DNA from: Shinella sp.
GTDB lineage: Bacteria; Pseudomonadota; Alphaproteobacteria; Rhizobiales; Rhizobiaceae
DNA: 64,000 bases
Assembly (NCBI GenBank): GCA_003248775.1
Contig: QFQX01000011.1
Location: 1 to 64,000 of the forward strand
Reading direction: 5' to 3'
The notes under the pieces are model-generated. The model was not told the origin of the DNA. It ran no database searches and was given only the letters and a program-made list of their open reading frames with translations. The position numbers and the translations under genes are program-made. Positions 24,802 to 34,328 of the stretch are shown here, piece by piece; the first letter of the stretch is position 1, and each line of letters opens with the position of its first letter.

Positions 24802-26169
24802 TTACTTGGCAGAGAGGAATTCGCCGACTTCGAGCAGGACGAACTCGTTGTCGTCGGCCTTGTCTAGGGCGCGACCGGCCGAGAACGGCAGGTTGTTGTC
24901 GTTGCCAACGACGATGTGGGTCGGATCGACCACGTCGACGTTTTCGATGGTGACGAAAGGCATGTCGTAGAAGCCTTCACCGCCGCCTTGGCGCTTCTTG
25001 TTGTCCGGATCGGAGATCTTCATGAGATCGATGTAGCCGATCTTGCGAACGGCCTTGCCGACGTTCTCATCGGTCATTTCGATCTTGTAGATGCGCTTGT
25101 GCTTGGCCGGAACGGCAAAGCAGGTCGGCTCGGGCTTCTTCGGATCGGCGCAAGCCTTTTCGACCGTGCCGGCGCCGTTGTCACGCTCGATGACGAGGGC
25201 TGTGGTGCGATCGATCATGTTGAAGTCGCCGATGGCTTCACCGCCTTCAGACAGCGGATAGAGCCACGAACGGCCGGTCCAGGCCTTGGAGGCGACATCG
25301 AGTTCGATGATGCGCAGAGCCGTCAGGCCGTCAGCCTTTTCGACGGAACCGTCTTCGAGGAAGAGCGGGCCTTCGAGCAGGCCATAGAGCTTGGAGCCGT
25401 CCTTCGACATTGCGAGGCCTTCATAGCCGCCGGAACGTTTCAGGTTGAAGGCCGCCATCTTGGCGATCGGGTTGGCCGGAACGACGAGCGTCGGATTGTC
25501 GGGCGACTTGACTTCAGTCTCGCCGGCCTTGGTCGAGATGACGTCAGTCAGCTTGCCGTCTTTCGTGAACTTCAGGATGTAGGGACCGAACTCTTCGCCG
25601 ATCCAGAAGCCATCGGCGACTGGCTGGATCGATTCGACGTCGAAGTCGGCGCCGGTGAGGTAGCGCTGCTCGGCACCTTCCATGACGATCGGGAAGGGAG
25701 CTTTCTTGTCTGGGTCGGAGAGGAATACGGTTTCAAGACGCTCGACCTTGCCGGCATCCCAGTCGAACTTGATGTGATGCAGCATCAGCATGGCGTCGCT
25801 GGAGTTGATCTTCGAGCCGAAGCCGTTGTCGGAAAGGCTCCAGAAGGTGCCGTCTTCCATGGTCTTGATGCCGGAGAAGCCCTGCACGGCCTGGCCGTCG
25901 AACGGCATGGAAAGGCCGGTCGGACGAACGCCATCCTTGCCCGGAACGGTGCCGAGGCCTTCGGCGCGCTTGCGGTCAGCCGTGGTGAACTTGGCCGAAG
26001 TCTTCAGATGGGCCGGAGCATCGGCGGGAGCGGCGATGATCGTGTTGGCCGGAAGGATTGCGTGGGAAACGAGTTTCGCCGGGAAGGCGACCTCGTCGGC
26101 AAAGGCCGGAGCGGCGAGAAGGAAAAGGGATACGGAGGCAAAGAGATGTTTTTTCACGGCGTCACCCAT
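24802..26169 (-). CDS. esterase-like activity of phytase family protein, exported
   Basis: Protein of 455 residues with a signal peptide (cleavage near PAFA-D, about residue 24). The mature chain looks like a beta-propeller, with repeated WSLSDNGFG, GFWIGEEFGPYILKFTKDGKL, NLKRSGGYEGLAMSKDGSKLYGLLEG and VDVVDPTHIVVGNDNNLPFS, all typical of the phytase-like family. Proteins of this kind have been linked to phosphoester hydrolysis, but the substrate is uncertain and true phytase activity is not shown. An in-frame GTG five codons in is an alternative start. It is convergent with the RhiA-like gene. Confidence 0.82.
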   Translation of the reverse strand: MGDAVKKHLFASVSLFLLAAPAFADEVAFPAKLVSHAILPANTIIAAPADAPAHLKTSAKFTTADRKRAEGLGTVPGKDGVRPTGLSMPFDGQAVQGFSGIKTMEDGTFWSLSDNGFGSKINSSDAMLMLHHIKFDWDAGKVERLETVFLSDPDKKAPFPIVMEGAEQRYLTGADFDVESIQPVADGFWIGEEFGPYILKFTKDGKLTDVISTKAGETEVKSPDNPTLVVPANPIAKMAAFNLKRSGGYEGLAMSKDGSKLYGLLEGPLFLEDGSVEKADGLTALRIIELDVASKAWTGRSWLYPLSEGGEAIGDFNMIDRTTALVIERDNGAGTVEKACADPKKPEPTCFAVPAKHKRIYKIEMTDENVGKAVRKIGYIDLMKISDPDNKKRQGGGEGFYDMPFVTIENVDVVDPTHIVVGNDNNLPFSAGRALDKADDNEFVLLEVGEFLSAK

Positions 26170-26289
26170 TCGTGGGAAGGTTTGAGACGCGGCATGCTTA
26201 AGGAGCGCCCATGTCAGGGCGATTGCCGTTCAATGAAGTTTCGGTGACTGTCGCTCAGGCGTTCTGCATCCGCTCATTCATCGACAAGA

Positions 26290-26622
26290 TCACCAAGGGA
26301 GCCCGGATGCATGGATAAGGTCAAGCAGGGCGCTGATGCCGAGAGGCAGCAGGGTGATGGCAGCGCTGACGGGCGTCGCGAACCCGAGCACCAGCGAGGT
26401 GGCAAGGCTCGCCAGCAGATAAAGGCCCCAGGCCAGCTTCTGCCGGGTCATGAGGCCGGCGATGCCGAGGGCAAGATTGACCAGCAGCAGCGAGATGGCG
26501 ATTGCCGAGGCGAGCGGCGGCGACATGAAGCCGCGCCGCCTCAGATCGGCAGTGGCCAGTGCAAGCACTGCGGTGGCGATGACGAGCCCGACCAGTTTTC
26601 TCGATGACAGAATTCCGGACAA
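26290..26622 (-). CDS. small hydrophobic membrane protein
   Basis: Protein of 110 residues with about four transmembrane helices and little else; I do not recognise it. It starts with TTG at 26622 directly after the TGA of the DUF2891 gene, with GGAGG five bases upstream inside that gene, so translation is coupled to it. It may be a membrane partner of the DUF2891 protein, but that is only suggested by position. Confidence 0.65.
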   Translation of the reverse strand: MSGILSSRKLVGLVIATAVLALATADLRRRGFMSPPLASAIAISLLLVNLALGIAGLMTRQKLAWGLYLLASLATSLVLGFATPVSAAITLLPLGISALLDLIHASGLPW

Positions 26623-27633
26623 TCAGGCCTCCAGAGCCAGAACCGCGAAGCTCGCGAGCCAGTGTTTGCCCATATAGTCACCGGCGACATGGGGCAGGGA
26701 CGCGGCAAGATGCCGATCGGCGGCCGCTTGCAGGACAGCATGGCGCGGGTCGTTCACGGGGAGTGTGCCGGCGAGTGAGCGAAAGCACCATGCACGACTG
26801 AGGTTCAGCCCATCCAGATGGGCAATCTTGCCGTCGGATCGGTCCGAGACGCTCGCGGGAGAAAACAGCGTCGTCGGCTGCCTCTCTGCAAGCCTCGGCA
26901 GGAATTTGCTCAACCAGTCCGCGAACGTTTCGACAGGCAGAAGGCGGCGCATGCATTCCGCCTCGGCAAGGGCAGATGACAGGAAATCGTCACCGGACGG
27001 CTCTCCCCAGGCAGGGCAGTCCCGGTCCTCGCCATACCAGCGAACAGCCATTGCGCGGAGAAGATCGATGAATGTTTGGTCGTTGACTGCCGTACCATAA
27101 TCAGCCGCCAGCCGGATAGCGAAGGCCGTGTTGAAATGTGTTCCGACACGAACCGGATAGGTGGCGAGAGGCAGGAAATCCTTGAAGTAACCGGCGATAA
27201 GTCCGGAGAGGGGCCGGAGGATATCCGCGAACCGGCGCTCCTCCATGACTTCCAGTTCCGCCGCGAGCTTCAGCAGCCAGCCCCAGCCATAGGGCCGCTC
27301 GAAACCGCGCGACACGGGCCGCTCGAAGAGTGCGACTTCCCCGGCGACAGCGTCTCTGGTCAGCCGTCGGTCGAAAAGGCCGCGAATCTCAGGCGCGGCC
27401 GGGAGATCGGCGAAGCGGTTGATGAGGCGGGCAAGCATCCAGTAGCCGTGCGCACAGGAATGCCAGTCATAGCTGCCGAAGAAGACCGGGTGCGTCTCGC
27501 GGGGTGAACGCACATTATCGGGGTTGCCGAAGACGAAGCCCGGCTTGTGGGGGTATTCCCGCTCGACATGGGAAAGCGCGATACGCGCAAACTTTTCAGC
27601 CGTTTGCAGGTCGAGTTCAAGCGTCTGCGACAT
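26623..27633 (-). CDS. DUF2891 family protein
   Basis: Soluble protein of 336 residues of the DUF2891 family. Characteristic parts are HPVFFGSYDWHSCAHGYWMLARL (residues about 48-70), RPYGWGWLLKLAAEL, YPVRVGTHFNTAFAIRLA and HLDGLNLSRAWCF. The helical repeats and conserved His, Trp and Asp resemble (alpha/alpha) barrels of sugar-active enzymes, but function is unknown. The ATG at 27633 has GGGGAG six bases upstream. It overlaps the Rsm22 gene end by 17 bp and is followed at once by a small membrane protein. Confidence 0.85.
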   Translation of the reverse strand: MSQTLELDLQTAEKFARIALSHVEREYPHKPGFVFGNPDNVRSPRETHPVFFGSYDWHSCAHGYWMLARLINRFADLPAAPEIRGLFDRRLTRDAVAGEVALFERPVSRGFERPYGWGWLLKLAAELEVMEERRFADILRPLSGLIAGYFKDFLPLATYPVRVGTHFNTAFAIRLAADYGTAVNDQTFIDLLRAMAVRWYGEDRDCPAWGEPSGDDFLSSALAEAECMRRLLPVETFADWLSKFLPRLAERQPTTLFSPASVSDRSDGKIAHLDGLNLSRAWCFRSLAGTLPVNDPRHAVLQAAADRHLAASLPHVAGDYMGKHWLASFAVLALEA

Positions 27634-28609
27634 CGCCATCTCCCCTCGCATCGAAGGCATCGCCCCAATCCGCACGACGGGCCGCCTTGAAGATTGCTCC
27701 GTCGCGACGGCTGACGGTGATCTCCGAGGCGCTGCCGTCGGTACGACAGAGCTTCAGCCGTCCAACGCCACCGGAAATCCTCGGCGGAGCCAGAACCCGG
27801 GCTTCCGGCGGTTCTGCGGAATGCCGCGAGGCGGCGATGAAGATGTATTTCTCGTCTTCCCACGGCACCTCTCCCTGCTTGGCGAGGCGATGCACGCGCG
27901 AGCGTGCGACGCGGCGGGAGAAGTGACACCAGTCCGGCGCTTCGATGGGGCAGGCCGCCGCATGCGGGCAGGGGGCCACGATATGGGCGCCTGCCTCCAG
28001 CAACGTCGCGCGCGCCGTCAGAATGCGCCGCCAGCCGGCTGGTGTTCCGGGTTCCACGATGACGATGGTGTGGCCGGTCAGTGCCCAGAGCCGGGAAATT
28101 GCTGCCGGTATGGCGTTCTCGGCTATCTCGTCCAGCACATAGGCGAGCGTCACGAGGTCAGCAGAGGGAAGCTGCGGAATGGAACCGGTGAGATCGCCTG
28201 CGAGCCACTGGCAATCCACTCGTCCAGCCTTGGCGAGCGCATCACCGACCGAGCGTATCGCGGCACTTGCCTCGACGAGGCTTGCCCGCCTGAGCTCCGG
28301 CCAGCAATCGGCCGCAGCCCAGAGGGCGGTGCCCGGACCTGCACCGACATCGATCAGGCTTTCCGGCGCGAAGGAGGGCGATGCTTCCTCGACCATGGAA
28401 AGGGCGGCGCGAACGGCTGCGAAGGTGGCGGGCAGGCGGGTGGCGAGATAAGCCTTGGCGGCCAACTCTCCATCGATGTGGAACTTGCCGTCGCGCACCT
28501 CGCGGCGATAGCGGTCGGAAAGCTTCTCGCTTGCGCGTTGCAGCCGCTCCAGCGGTTCGCGGGCAAGTATCTGGTCTACGGCGGCACGGAGCGGAGCGGG
28601 GAGTTCCAC
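27617..28609 (-). CDS. Rsm22 family ribosomal small-subunit methyltransferase-like protein
   Basis: Protein of 330 residues. The SAM-binding motif LIDVGAGPGTALWAA is at about 85-99. A Cys set C214 (APCPH), C220 (ACP), C228 (DWCHF) and C288 (KLCR) follows, with the family stretch VARSRVHRLAKQGEVPWEDEKYIFIA. In mitochondrial Rsm22/METTL17 the matching cysteines hold a [4Fe-4S] cluster, so this protein probably does too. It is expected to assist small-subunit assembly, and catalytic activity is uncertain. It sits upstream of DUF2891 with an overlap. Confidence 0.87.
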   Translation of the reverse strand: MELPAPLRAAVDQILAREPLERLQRASEKLSDRYRREVRDGKFHIDGELAAKAYLATRLPATFAAVRAALSMVEEASPSFAPESLIDVGAGPGTALWAAADCWPELRRASLVEASAAIRSVGDALAKAGRVDCQWLAGDLTGSIPQLPSADLVTLAYVLDEIAENAIPAAISRLWALTGHTIVIVEPGTPAGWRRILTARATLLEAGAHIVAPCPHAAACPIEAPDWCHFSRRVARSRVHRLAKQGEVPWEDEKYIFIAASRHSAEPPEARVLAPPRISGGVGRLKLCRTDGSASEITVSRRDGAIFKAARRADWGDAFDARGDGDVADA

Positions 28610-28619
28610 GGCGATGACC

Positions 28620-29108
28620 TCAGTTTCGCGCCGACCACTCGGGGCGCAGGATCGACATCATGACCAGATCGGCACGGTTGCCATCAGGAAGCAATGCGGA
28701 TTGCCGCTTGGCACCTTCCTCAACAAAGTCGTTTTTCCGGTAGACGGAAAGCGCCCGCTCATTCCCGCGAACCACGGTGAGCCAAAGACGGAAGGTTTCC
28801 GTTTTGCGAAAGACGAAATCGACTGCGCTGCTCAAAAGCTGCGAGCCGTAGCCTTGATCCGGAACAGCCACCGCAATCCTTTTGATGCAGACATTGCCGT
28901 CCCGATTGTCGAGGTCCTTGAGAATCGCGAAGCCGACCGGCACCCCGTTCGTGTCTTCGCCGATCAGATAGGCGAAGGCTTCACTCGTCAGGTATGCCTT
29001 GTGCTCCTCCGCGCTATAACGACCGATGAAGTAGTCGTAGCCCGGCAGACGTTCGGTTTCCATGATGAAACCGATGTCGTCAGGCGATGCGCGTCGCAGA
29101 GCCGGCAT
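28620..29108 (-). CDS. GNAT family N-acetyltransferase
   Basis: Protein of 162 residues with the GNAT fold: RRASPDDIGFIMETE at the N-terminus, the acetyl-CoA pyrophosphate loop as VPDQGYGSQLLSSAVDF, and LTVVRGNERALSVYRKNDF near the C-terminus. The acceptor is unknown. It starts 4 bp after the rnd stop, so it is probably in the rnd transcript. Confidence 0.88.
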   Translation of the reverse strand: MPALRRASPDDIGFIMETERLPGYDYFIGRYSAEEHKAYLTSEAFAYLIGEDTNGVPVGFAILKDLDNRDGNVCIKRIAVAVPDQGYGSQLLSSAVDFVFRKTETFRLWLTVVRGNERALSVYRKNDFVEEGAKRQSALLPDGNRADLVMMSILRPEWSARN

Positions 29109-29112
29109 CCGC

Positions 29113-30258
29113 TCAGAATTCCACCGCTTCGACGCGCTTGTCGACGAAGCGCAGGCCGACGCCGCCGGAAATCAGCTTCAGTGCCAGATCCCCGAACAGT
29201 TCCCGACGCCAGCCCTGCAGGGCCGGAACGTCGGCCTTCTCGCCTTCGGCCGCGATCTTTTCCAGATCGTCGCTGTTGGCGATCACCTTGGAGGCGACGC
29301 CATGCTTTTCCGAGGTCAGGCGCAGCAGCACCTTGAGAAGCTCGACGGCAGCCTGAGCACCTTCCGGTGCATGATTGTGACGCTGGACGTGCGGCATGTC
29401 GGACTTCGGAAGCGCAAGCGCAGCGTTGACCTGTTCGATGATGGCTGCACCGGAGGAGGAGCGTTCCCAGCCCTTCGGGATGGTACGCAGGCGGCTGAGA
29501 GCCTCCGTGTCCTTCGGCTGCTGCTGGGCGATTTCGTAGATCGCGTCGTCCTTCAGCACGCGGGAGCGCGGCACGTTGCGATTGCGCGCCTCGCGTTCGC
29601 GCCATGCGGCGACATATTGCATGACGGCGAGTTCCTGCGGCTTGCGCAGCCGCATCTTCAGCCGTTGCCATGCATCGTCGGGATGCAGGTCGTAGGTTTC
29701 GCGCGATTCGAGAATGGCCATCTCTTCCGTCAGCCATTCGGCGCGACCATCTCGCTCCAGATCGGACTTGAGCTTGAGGTAGACGTCACGCAGATGGGTG
29801 ACGTCGGCCAGCGCATAATCGAGCTGCTTGTCGGAAAGCGGGCGACGGCTCCAGTCGGTGAAGCGCGAAGTCTTGTCGATATGGACGTTTTTCACCTTCT
29901 GCACGAGCTGGTCGTAGGAGACGCTGTCGCCGAAGCCGCAGACCATCGCCGCCACCTGGGTGTCGAAGATCGGATGCGGGATCAGGTTGCCGAGATGGAA
30001 GATGATTTCGATGTCCTGCCGGGCGGCATGGAACACCTTCACCACCGAATCATCGGCCATCAGGGTGAAGAAGGGGGCAAGATCGAGACCCTTGGCCAGC
30101 GGATCGACGATCACTTCAAGATCGGGGCTGGCCATCTGGATAAGGCAGAGTTCCGGCCAAAACGTTGTTTCCCGGAGAAATTCGGTATCGATCGTAATGA
30201 AATCCGATTGGGCGAGCTTGAGGCACGCTTCCTCTAATGCGGCGGTAGTTTCAATCAT
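29113..30258 (-). CDS. rnd: ribonuclease D
   Basis: 3'-5' exoribonuclease of 381 residues acting in tRNA 3' maturation. The DEDDy exonuclease motifs are DTEF (about residue 24), FHAARQDIEII and the Tyr/Asp motif YALADVTHLRDVY. An HRDC domain (KPQELAVMQYVAAWREREARNRNVPRSRVLKDDAIYEIA) follows. It is the first gene of the minus-strand run rnd-GNAT. Confidence 0.96.
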   Translation of the reverse strand: MIETTAALEEACLKLAQSDFITIDTEFLRETTFWPELCLIQMASPDLEVIVDPLAKGLDLAPFFTLMADDSVVKVFHAARQDIEIIFHLGNLIPHPIFDTQVAAMVCGFGDSVSYDQLVQKVKNVHIDKTSRFTDWSRRPLSDKQLDYALADVTHLRDVYLKLKSDLERDGRAEWLTEEMAILESRETYDLHPDDAWQRLKMRLRKPQELAVMQYVAAWREREARNRNVPRSRVLKDDAIYEIAQQQPKDTEALSRLRTIPKGWERSSSGAAIIEQVNAALALPKSDMPHVQRHNHAPEGAQAAVELLKVLLRLTSEKHGVASKVIANSDDLEKIAAEGEKADVPALQGWRRELFGDLALKLISGGVGLRFVDKRVEAVEF

Positions 30259-30399
30259 TTCGGCTCGGTCATGTAAGAAAGGTTGTTAACCTTAGTTCTC
30301 CTTTCGACCGTGGATGTCAATACGAACGGGCATCCGTCGCGGTGCATGCGACAGTTGCTCCCCGTTTTCGCAATTTGCCGCCATGGAGTGTGGTGCGAC

Positions 30400-31281
30400 C
30401 TACTTTCTATTGCGCAGGGCGGCAATGTTGTCGCGATGAACGCGCTCATAGGGTTCGAAATAGATGACGCTGCCATGAGCTAGTTCCGGGGCGATGAAAT
30501 CAGCAAGACTGGTCTTGTCGAGATTGGGATCGGCAACGTTATCCATCAGGCGCTGGAGGTAGTCACGGTTCGCCTGTATCAGGTCCGGCGCATAACTGCC
30601 GCCACCGATCCGCTGCTCCGAGCCGTGGTTCGGCAGAATATGGCGGATGGGAAGCCCGGCGAGTCGGTCAAGTTCCTCGATGTGACGAAGCGTATGCTCC
30701 GGTTCGGAAATATAGGTGACCGTATCCTCCAGCGTATCGCCGGCAAGAAGGACGCCGATATCGGGCAGGAAGAGAACTGTTCCGTCCGCGCTGTGGATAT
30801 CGAACTGCAGGAGTTCGACGTTCCATTTGCCGACATCGAGCTCGAGCCGCTCATTGAAAAGAGTGTTCGGCATCACGACGGGATCGATGGACGGGTTCTT
30901 TGCGGCGAGAACTGCGGCGTTGTCGGCCATCGCCTGTGCCGTCAGCCGGCTGGCTATGATTTCGCAGTCGGCAAAGACCGCGTTGCCGGCGATATGATCG
31001 GTGTGCCAGTGGCTGAGCACCACGCGAATGCGGGAGACGCCAAGCCCTTCCAGATGACGCCGTACGGCGCGGGCGTGATCGAGGGAAATATGGGTGTCGT
31101 AGACGAGGGCTTCATTGCCGGAAACGATGGCGTAGCTGGCGACGCCGAGGCTGTAGGCGCCATCGTCCAGCCAGTTTCGCTCAGGCGAACGTAGGCGTCT
31201 GCCGGGAATGCGACCGTCGTAATAGGCGAAGAGTCCGGGATAGGGCTCAAGGATACGGAGCGTGGCGGCAAGGTCGGTCAC
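30400..31281 (-). CDS. MBL-fold metallo-hydrolase
   Basis: Protein of 293 residues with the metal-binding motif SHWHTDHIAGN (HxHxDH), a further ligand region LLAGDTLEDTV and a late histidine in ILPNHGSEQRIG. The family includes lactonases, glyoxalase II-like enzymes and beta-lactamase relatives; the substrate cannot be assigned. A frame open to 31434 exists, but the GTG at 31281 has AGGAAG six bases upstream. It lies 95 bp downstream of the multicopper oxidase, on the same strand. Confidence 0.83.
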   Translation of the reverse strand: MTDLAATLRILEPYPGLFAYYDGRIPGRRLRSPERNWLDDGAYSLGVASYAIVSGNEALVYDTHISLDHARAVRRHLEGLGVSRIRVVLSHWHTDHIAGNAVFADCEIIASRLTAQAMADNAAVLAAKNPSIDPVVMPNTLFNERLELDVGKWNVELLQFDIHSADGTVLFLPDIGVLLAGDTLEDTVTYISEPEHTLRHIEELDRLAGLPIRHILPNHGSEQRIGGGSYAPDLIQANRDYLQRLMDNVADPNLDKTSLADFIAPELAHGSVIYFEPYERVHRDNIAALRNRK

Positions 31282-31376
31282 GGCAGCTTCCTGCGCTGGT
31301 GTCGTCGCAGGTTGATGCCTGTGTGGGCTGTCCGCTGTCAAGTCACGCAATCGGCCATATGGCTGGATGAAGCGCG

Positions 31377-32786
31377 TCAGACGACCCGAACGTAGCTGGT
31401 CATGCCGGTCTTCTGGTGCTCGATGATGTGGCAATGCAGGACCCAGTTACCGGGATTGTCCGCGACCACCGCCAACTGCACCTTTTCGTCGGGCAGGACG
31501 AGATAGGTGTCGGAGACGAGAGGCGAAACCGGTCCCTTGGATGACGAGATGACCTTGAAGTTCATGCCGTGGATGTGGATCGGATGCGCGTGCGGCGTCA
31601 CGTTTTCCAGATTGAACATGTAGGTCTTGCCGAGCTTCATTTCGGCCAGCGGATCCATCGGGTCGGCGCTGTCGCCGGGGTAGGGCACCTTGTTGATAGC
31701 CCAGAAGGAATAGCCCAGCGAACCGCAGATCGAGTCTTTTGCCGCATTCTCCGCGGTCGCGCTCAGCACGAGCGGAACCGGAATGGCATTGGCAAGGTCC
31801 GCCTCGACCGGAGGATTGGGAGCAAGCGGCGCTACATCGCCAAGGCTTCGCTTCAGGGACGAGCCGACGGAGCGAAGCCGGGCGACGATCTTCGGCGTCG
31901 AGGGCCTGATGTCCTCGAGTGCTGCTGTCTCGCCTTCCGTATCCGGCATGCGAACCACGAGATCGAGCCGCTGGCCGGGCGCGATGACCACGGTATCAAG
32001 CGGCATGTGCTCGGGAACAGGCTGACCGTCGATGGCGATGATGAGGGCTTCTGCGCCCACCATCTTCAGATTGAAGATGCGGGTGACGTCGGACACGAGG
32101 ATGCGCAGGCGCACAAGGCCGCCTGCGGGCGCATCATAGCTCGGCTCGAGCTGCCAGTTGGCCGTGCGCACGGTGCCGAAAGTGCCGGTCTTGGCCGCGT
32201 CGCGTGCCTTGAACTGCTCTATGAACTGGCTGTTGCCGCCAAGCCGCCAGTCGCGAAGGTTGATCGCCACTTCCGCATCGAAAACGGGATCATCAGGGTC
32301 TTCGACAATGAACATGCCCGCGAGGCCCCGACCGATCTGCTCCAGCGTGTTGCAATGGGGATGGTACCAGTACGTACCCGAATCCGGCGGTGTGAAGGCA
32401 TAGTCGAAGCTGTCGCCCGAATAGACATAGGGCTGTGTCAGGAAAGGAACGCCGTCCATGGCGTTGTCGATCCTGAGGCCATGCCAGTGGACGGTACTCG
32501 GCTCGTCCAGATTGTTGAGGAAACGGGCAGCGAAGGGCTCGCCGCGCCGTGCGCGAAGCACTGGAGGCGTGGCATCCGCCGCATCACCGCCGCCCAGACG
32601 ATAATTCATGACGCCTTCGGTCACCGCTTTGCCATCGATCATGGCGCTTCGCCGGTAGGCTTCGAGCGTCACCGCGTCGGCGGCGGCAAGCGCATTGGTC
32701 AGGCGCGGCAGGAAGGCCATACCAGAGGCATAGGCGCCGGCGACGGCGGAAGCTTTGAGAAGATTGCGACGGGTGAGCAGAGCCAT
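31377..32786 (-). CDS. multicopper oxidase, Tat-exported
   Basis: Protein of 469 residues with a Tat-type signal (TRRNLLKASAVAGAYASG). All four copper-binding motifs are present: HWHGLR (about 100), YHPHCNT (about 140), HPIHIHG (about 400) and HCHIIEHQKTGM (about 450), so type 1, 2 and 3 coppers can bind. Met in the last motif is the axial type 1 ligand. It lacks the Met-rich insert of CueO, so it could be a laccase-like, copper-tolerance or FtsP-like enzyme; I cannot decide. The MBL hydrolase follows on the same strand. Confidence 0.92.
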   Translation of the reverse strand: MALLTRRNLLKASAVAGAYASGMAFLPRLTNALAAADAVTLEAYRRSAMIDGKAVTEGVMNYRLGGGDAADATPPVLRARRGEPFAARFLNNLDEPSTVHWHGLRIDNAMDGVPFLTQPYVYSGDSFDYAFTPPDSGTYWYHPHCNTLEQIGRGLAGMFIVEDPDDPVFDAEVAINLRDWRLGGNSQFIEQFKARDAAKTGTFGTVRTANWQLEPSYDAPAGGLVRLRILVSDVTRIFNLKMVGAEALIIAIDGQPVPEHMPLDTVVIAPGQRLDLVVRMPDTEGETAALEDIRPSTPKIVARLRSVGSSLKRSLGDVAPLAPNPPVEADLANAIPVPLVLSATAENAAKDSICGSLGYSFWAINKVPYPGDSADPMDPLAEMKLGKTYMFNLENVTPHAHPIHIHGMNFKVISSSKGPVSPLVSDTYLVLPDEKVQLAVVADNPGNWVLHCHIIEHQKTGMTSYVRVV

Positions 32787-32872
32787 GGGGCTTCTCCTGC
32801 GAAAGAGCTTAAACCTCTTTAAACTTGAGGTGAAAAATCATCAATATCCCGACGGTGGCCAAACTGCCGCAG

Positions 32873-34108
32873 TCAGTCGTCTTTCTCGGTCGGCGGCGTC
32901 GCCAGCTTGTTGAAGAAGGTGGAGGTTCTGAGCAGGTTGCGGAACCGCTGGCGCCGGCTGCCTGTCGGGACGCCGCTGCGGGTTCCCATGCGCAGAACCG
33001 TGTAGGCCATGAAGGCGAAGAGCACCACCGTCGTATAGATGAAGAGCGCCTGCGGACCGAAGAGGTCGAGCATGAAGGATGCAAACAGTGGACCGATGAC
33101 CGCGCCGATGGACCAGAAGAACAGCGTTCCGGCGGAAACCAGCGCATGCTGGCCGGGGGCGGCATGGTCGTTGGCGTGGGCCGAGCAGAGCGAGTAGAGC
33201 GGCATGCCGAAGGCGCCGAACACGAAGATGCCGACGAAGTTCAGCCACTCGTTCGTGCCGGCGACGAATGCGAGGAAAAGCCCCGCCGTGAAGGTGCCGA
33301 AGGCGGATATCAGGATGATGAACCGGCGGTCCAGCTTGTCGGAATAGTGCCCGAGCGGATATTGCAGCACGACGCCGGCGAAGATGCCGACGCTCATGAA
33401 GGTCGCGATCGAGGTGATCGACATACCGATGCCGTCGGCATAGATCGGTCCGAGCGAGCGGAAGCTTGAATTGGTAAGGCCGACGACGATGCAGCCGACG
33501 GTCGCCAGCGGCGAGACCTTCCACAGGACGCGCAGGTCGAAGCGAACGGCCTGCGGCGGGGAGGGGCTGGACCGGTCGGCAAACGAGATTGGCACCAGCG
33601 ACAGCGTAAGCGCCATGGAGATGATGGCGAACAGCTCGAAGCCGCTGATGCCGACCGCCGGTATCATGTATTGCGCAAGAGTCACCGCGCCGAGATCGAC
33701 GAAGCGGTAGATGGAGAGCGTTCTTGCCCGGGTATTGTTGGTGACTCGCGCATTCAGCCAGCTTTCGACGACGGCGAATAGGCCGGCGAAACAGAGGCCC
33801 TGGATAAGCCGCATCGTGAACCAGCTCGTCGGGTGAATGAAGAGCAGCATGGAAATGGAGGCCGCAGACGCGATGGCCGCCAGAGCACTGAATGTCCGGA
33901 TATGCCCGATCGAACGGATGATACGGGTCACATAGATGCAGCCGATCGCAAAGCCAATATTGTAACCCGTCCCGATGATGCCGATGATCGACGTCGAGAA
34001 ACCTTCCTGCAGCGCGCGAAGCGAGATGAAGGTGCCTTGCAGGCCGTTGCCGCCGATCAGGATGCCTGCGGTGATGAGAAGCGGGATGAGGGGGCGGATA
34101 TCGTTCAT
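32873..34108 (-). CDS. MFS transporter, YcaD-like
   Basis: Twelve-helix transporter of 411 residues. The region RLIQGLCFAGLFAVVESWLNARVTNNTRARTLSIY is typical of the YcaD branch of the major facilitator superfamily, and GHYSDKLDRR is the loop 8-9 motif. The substrate is unknown. The ATG at 34108 has AGGT upstream; an ATG at 34123 is also open. It is divergent from aspS and upstream of the multicopper oxidase by 86 bp on the same strand. Confidence 0.85.
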   Translation of the reverse strand: MNDIRPLIPLLITAGILIGGNGLQGTFISLRALQEGFSTSIIGIIGTGYNIGFAIGCIYVTRIIRSIGHIRTFSALAAIASAASISMLLFIHPTSWFTMRLIQGLCFAGLFAVVESWLNARVTNNTRARTLSIYRFVDLGAVTLAQYMIPAVGISGFELFAIISMALTLSLVPISFADRSSPSPPQAVRFDLRVLWKVSPLATVGCIVVGLTNSSFRSLGPIYADGIGMSITSIATFMSVGIFAGVVLQYPLGHYSDKLDRRFIILISAFGTFTAGLFLAFVAGTNEWLNFVGIFVFGAFGMPLYSLCSAHANDHAAPGQHALVSAGTLFFWSIGAVIGPLFASFMLDLFGPQALFIYTTVVLFAFMAYTVLRMGTRSGVPTGSRRQRFRNLLRTSTFFNKLATPPTEKDD

Positions 34109-34328
34109 TGTACCTGCACGCATGAGCGGCTATCGTGAGTCGTAACCGCCACAGGATGCCCCTTGTAGAGCAGAGGGTTGCGCTGTTACAGCGGAAATCT
34201 GGGCGACATATGCTCCAGCCTTGACAAATCGGACAGTACATGCGCTTTTCCGCCCGATTTTTATCGGTTGTCTATGGTCGCCCGCGCGCCTTTTCGGCCG
34301 TTACCTTAGTCCAGGAAAGCTCTGAAAA

